From the NCBI GenBank assembly GCA_019247495.1, contig JAFAOU010000132.1, forward strand, positions 1 to 64,000: a stretch of DNA of 64,000 nucleotides, given 5' to 3'. How positions within the stretch are numbered: the stretch's first letter is position 1; each line of letters opens with the position of its first letter. The DNA comes from Acidobacteriota bacterium (GTDB lineage Bacteria > Acidobacteriota > Thermoanaerobaculia > Gp7-AA8). Below, piece after piece: positions 61,086 through 64,000 of the stretch. The notes beneath the pieces were generated by a model. The model made no database searches. It was not told where the DNA came from and saw nothing but the letters and a program-made list of their open reading frames with translations. Both the position numbers and the translations under genes were made by a program.

Positions 61086-63695
61086 ATGACGATGCCTCCC
61101 ATCTACCGCATCCATCCCGGCATCGGAGTGGCGCGACTCGGAAACAGTCCCGACTCGTTTTACATCGGACCGCAGCAGCGCGCCGAACTGCCCACCGAGT
61201 GCGACGCGCTCGGCAATCCGATCTATTCGCCCGACGGCATGACCGTGCAGCGCGTGGCGTCGTTCAAGGACGCCGAAGGCCGCATTCGCCGACAGGCGGC
61301 ACGATTCGAAGTGTGGGTTTACGACGACGAATCGCCAGGCGGACGTCCGCTCAAGCGCGGCGACCGCATCGAAGGCGGCGGCAACGCCGGCGCGCTCGTC
61401 GACATCCAGTGGCGCGTCTGGCTCGCGAACAAAAAGGCGTCCTGGTATCAGTTCAAACAACTCTCGGGCGAGCACGGCTACGGATCCGATCATCCGCTAC
61501 GCAACGCGGCCATCACCGATCCGAAGGCGCGGCAGCGGCTGATCATCGATCCCGGTCCGCGCAGCGTGGACGGGACCACGCGGCGCAGAGCGAGCTTCGA
61601 TCGCGATGGCGGAGAGAACTACTCGCCGACATTTCCGCCGCCGTTGGTCCCGTGTTCCATCGACACGCTCGGCGATCTGCTGACCGACAACGATGGCCGC
61701 CTGCTCGTTCTAGGCGGCCACGGAAACTCCGGCTCGTACCTCTTCGACGAATTCGGCCAGCCGCGCATCGACAACTACGCGAACAACGACGGCTGGTTCG
61801 ACGACACGTCCGACGGTCCGGTGATGGCGCGGCTGGTCATGTACTCGGAGCTCGTCAGCGCCGTCCGTTTCATCGACGTCGAAGCGCCGTCGTGGGTCAT
61901 CTGCGCGTATCCGAGATTTGTCCCCGAGGTCCTCGACATCGTCACGATGGAAGACGTCGTCGACGACATGGCCGTCACGCAGTTCGCCGAGCGCACCGAC
62001 ATCTACGGCAAGGACGGCACGTTCAACGATCCGCCGTACATCCCGCCTACCGACACCGACGCGCTCATTCACTGGCGCGCCGGGCGCCTGCGCTGGAACC
62101 CGTCCTTCAAGCCGTGGTTCTACCGCGACATCTGGACGATCCTCTTCCGTCCCGACCAATTTACCTATCTCTGCAACATCCTCGGGCAGTCGAATTACCC
62201 GCACAACTACTCGACCCGCGGCACATTCGATCCGTACAAGCTCGGCGTCCCACCGCAGATTTTCTGGCCGGGCGTGCGGAAGTGCGAAGCGCGCTGCATG
62301 CAACGGCATCACGACGGCGAGCTGTTCGTCGAGACGCTAGGGCCGCTGTACATGGTGCTGCAGAAGCAGATCGAGAACGAGCTGAAGGAGAAAGGCGCGC
62401 CGCTTCCCGCGGCGGGCGTGCTGACGGACGACATGTCGGCCCGGCTTCAGCGCGCGTTACAGAAGTTCGCTAACGCTATCGGCAAACCGAAGAAGGCCGA
62501 GGCCTTCGATGACTATCTCGAGCGTTGGCGCAAAGCATCCGACGAACCGGACCATGCAGCCGAGCGGCAAAAACTCGAGCAGAGCGTCACCGAGATCATC
62601 GACGAGATCGGATTGGGACTCAGCGTCGAGCTGAAGTTCAACCTCCGCCGGCTCACCGACGAGCATCTGCGCAAACATCTCATCGGAAAACTGCTCGACG
62701 ACTGCCGCGCCACGTGCATCGCGTCGAACACCGACGATCCGTATCGCGATCTGCGGCTCTTTCTTTTCAGCCTGCTGCGCAAGCCGGGTGAAGAGAACGA
62801 TTTCTTCCTCGACGGCAAGCCGAGCAGCCGCGTTCACAACCTTCCGCTCATGCCGCTGCTCTGCGGCGACAACCCGATCTCGAACACGCTCCCGTCGAAG
62901 TTCCTGCGGCTCACAGAATTGCAGTACTACGTTCTGCGGCAGTGGGCCGGCGGGAACTTCTACAACGAAGCGCTGGAAGGATGGCCGGCGCCGAATCCGT
63001 GGTGGCCGTACAGCGACGCGCCGCCGGCGAGTGGCCGCGCACTCGACGCCGGCGCGCTCTCGAACGTCCTCGGCGGATCGTTCTGTCCGGGCGGCGAGAT
63101 CGGTTGGGTGATGCGCAATCCCGCCATCTGGCGGCAGCCGTACCGCATCAAAGCCGATCCGAATTTTTACGTCTTCGGGCAGACCGCTGCGCAGGCGAAC
63201 CAGAACAAAGGCCGCATCCCGGAGATCGACTACTCGACGTACACGACCGACGCGCTCAGTTTGACGAGCAACTTCGACATCGGCCTGCAACCGGGCGATC
63301 TGACCAAGTCGATGTCGGTGCCGTGGCAGAGCGATTTCAACGAGTGCAGCACGCAGCCGATCGACATCACCTACGAGGAATGGAACAAGATCAATCCTGA
63401 CGCTCCAGTCGACTCGCTCATGCAGCGCGAGCAGCGCGTGTGGGAAACGCTGTGGTGGCCGGCGCACCGGCCCATGCAGGCGTTCCAACAGACGGCCGCC
63501 GGCAATTGGACGTTCCTCGACTGGACGCCGGGCGTGCCGCAGACGGCCGCGGGCGATTTGAAGATGGTCACCGAGTGGTGGCGGCTGCCGTTCATCATCC
63601 GCAATCCGGCATACGACTTCACCACTACCAAGCCGACGTCGTCGCCGCCGGCCACTCCGCCCCCCTACATGGCCGTCGAGCGCACGAGGCGCTGA
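61086..63695 (+). CDS. LodA/GoxA-like CTQ amino-acid oxidase
   Basis: The 869-residue product begins with the LodA family signature (YRIHPGIGVARLGNS) and contains GGSFCPGGEIGW with Cys667 and VPWQSDFNEC with Trp747. These are the likely partners of the cysteine tryptophylquinone cofactor, by analogy with LodA and GoxA. LodA oxidises lysine at the epsilon-amino group and GoxA oxidises glycine, both releasing hydrogen peroxide; the substrate here is unknown. Known LodA needs a flavoprotein, LodB, for cofactor maturation; none is seen in the window. Confidence 0.85.
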   Translation: MTMPPIYRIHPGIGVARLGNSPDSFYIGPQQRAELPTECDALGNPIYSPDGMTVQRVASFKDAEGRIRRQAARFEVWVYDDESPGGRPLKRGDRIEGGGNAGALVDIQWRVWLANKKASWYQFKQLSGEHGYGSDHPLRNAAITDPKARQRLIIDPGPRSVDGTTRRRASFDRDGGENYSPTFPPPLVPCSIDTLGDLLTDNDGRLLVLGGHGNSGSYLFDEFGQPRIDNYANNDGWFDDTSDGPVMARLVMYSELVSAVRFIDVEAPSWVICAYPRFVPEVLDIVTMEDVVDDMAVTQFAERTDIYGKDGTFNDPPYIPPTDTDALIHWRAGRLRWNPSFKPWFYRDIWTILFRPDQFTYLCNILGQSNYPHNYSTRGTFDPYKLGVPPQIFWPGVRKCEARCMQRHHDGELFVETLGPLYMVLQKQIENELKEKGAPLPAAGVLTDDMSARLQRALQKFANAIGKPKKAEAFDDYLERWRKASDEPDHAAERQKLEQSVTEIIDEIGLGLSVELKFNLRRLTDEHLRKHLIGKLLDDCRATCIASNTDDPYRDLRLFLFSLLRKPGEENDFFLDGKPSSRVHNLPLMPLLCGDNPISNTLPSKFLRLTELQYYVLRQWAGGNFYNEALEGWPAPNPWWPYSDAPPASGRALDAGALSNVLGGSFCPGGEIGWVMRNPAIWRQPYRIKADPNFYVFGQTAAQANQNKGRIPEIDYSTYTTDALSLTSNFDIGLQPGDLTKSMSVPWQSDFNECSTQPIDITYEEWNKINPDAPVDSLMQREQRVWETLWWPAHRPMQAFQQTAAGNWTFLDWTPGVPQTAAGDLKMVTEWWRLPFIIRNPAYDFTTTKPTSSPPATPPPYMAVERTRR

Positions 63696-63707
63696 AAGGA
63701 GAACCCG

Positions 63708-64000
63708 ATGAAATACGAGAATCCATTCGTCGGCACGTGGAGCTACCGCAGTCTGATGAACGATCCCGATCTGTCGATCGCCTTCAACGATCTTCAGTTC
63801 GGAATCGGCACGCTGAAGATCACCGCCGACTCTTTCGACACCCTCGGCGGCACAATCGGCGGCCAGGGATGGTCGCTCAATCTGCGCGGCTCGTTCGGCT
63901 ACGGCTCGCCGATGCAGATTCGCTTTCAAGGGAAGGGCGTGGTCGGTCCCGCGGAATGGATCTACGACTACATCGGCTGGCTGGTGCCGGTCTGGCCGAA
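63708..64000 (+). CDS. Hypothetical protein of the CTQ operon (3' truncated by window)
   Basis: A GGAG site precedes the ATG at 63708; 97 codons are visible before the window ends. The sequence is beta-rich (GTWSYRSLMNDPDLSIAF, FGIGTLKITADSFDTLGG, QIRFQGKGVVG) and looks lipocalin- or avidin-like in strand spacing, but I cannot name a family. It starts 12 bp after the LodA-like gene, so it belongs to the same operon. Confidence 0.7.
   Translation, partial: MKYENPFVGTWSYRSLMNDPDLSIAFNDLQFGIGTLKITADSFDTLGGTIGGQGWSLNLRGSFGYGSPMQIRFQGKGVVGPAEWIYDYIGWLVPVWP

Noticed and set aside
59097..61493. Long minus-strand frame (almost 800 codons) opposite tyrosinase and CTQ oxidase genes
   Set aside because: Low-complexity Arg/Val/Asp-rich translation; both sense genes carry full catalytic motifs.
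62457..63929. Minus-strand frame opposite the CTQ oxidase 3' end and the next gene
   Set aside because: Arg-rich shadow without motifs.

Overview
The window is high-GC bacterial chromosome. The host-type genes (FtsK, YpfJ-like metallopeptidase, orphan LytS-type kinase, ChrA/ChrB, tyrosinase plus CTQ-type oxidase, a carboxypeptidase-regulatory-repeat protein) and the long GC-rich inverted repeats between genes resemble soil Acidobacteriota. That placement is an inference from gene style, not a phylogenetic result.

Layout. (1) 1-1510: the right end of a mobile element whose remainder lies outside the window. It carries five small minus-strand genes chained by ATGA overlaps and ends at a 48-bp 3' half of a tRNA-Glu gene (1462-1509). 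(2) 1566-12051: ordinary chromosome, with a Cys-rich exported protein (possibly frameshifted), a 1030-aa regulatory-repeat protein, a 3D-domain protein, an FMN alpha-hydroxyacid dehydrogenase, ftsK, a GNAT enzyme and a zinc metallopeptidase. (3) 12174-50689: a genomic island of about 38.5 kb in tRNA-Ala(CGC). The intact tRNA with attL is at 12174-12251, attR is a 47-bp copy of the tRNA 3' half at 50643-50689, and the presumed original terminator of the tRNA sits just beyond attR. (4) 50750-64000: chromosome again, with a putative selenocysteine peroxiredoxin, a chromate locus, a peptidase/dehydrogenase operon, and a tyrosinase-CTQ oxidase operon that runs off the right edge.

Inside the island: an excisionase-like gene and tyrosine integrase (12.4-13.9 kb); DNA-binding, membrane and metalloprotease cargo (13.9-17.8 kb); a catalytic-domain-only tyrosine recombinase (17.8-18.5 kb); and an AT-richer cargo block (18.7-26.7 kb). 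In that block a PfkB kinase-TIR fusion, a guanylate-kinase-like enzyme and a Nudix hydrolase converge on an operon of radical SAM, TIR-NACHT-FGE, Gfo/Idh/MocA oxidoreductase and pentapeptide-repeat genes. Next come a large serine recombinase (27.3-28.9 kb), a replication/transfer plus-strand block (domain-permuted TOPRIM-CHC2 primase, helicase-like ATPase, VirD4-like ATPase, XRE regulator, RuvC-like nuclease), many small plasmid-type genes (DUF6876, DUF932, zinc mini-proteins, Cro-like proteins), and a minus-strand membrane/ATPase operon (44.7-38.1 kb) that looks like a non-canonical DNA-transfer module. The right arm holds an unrecognised four-gene envelope-type operon (45.1-49.1 kb), a frameshifted remnant and a PD-(D/E)XK-like protein.

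The best candidates for something undescribed are the two-TIR nucleotide/radical-SAM cluster at 18.7-26.7 kb, the orphan operon at 45.1-49.1 kb and the transfer operon at 38.1-44.7 kb. The in-frame TGA in the peroxiredoxin, followed by a SECIS-like hairpin, is the clearest item that a routine annotation would miss.
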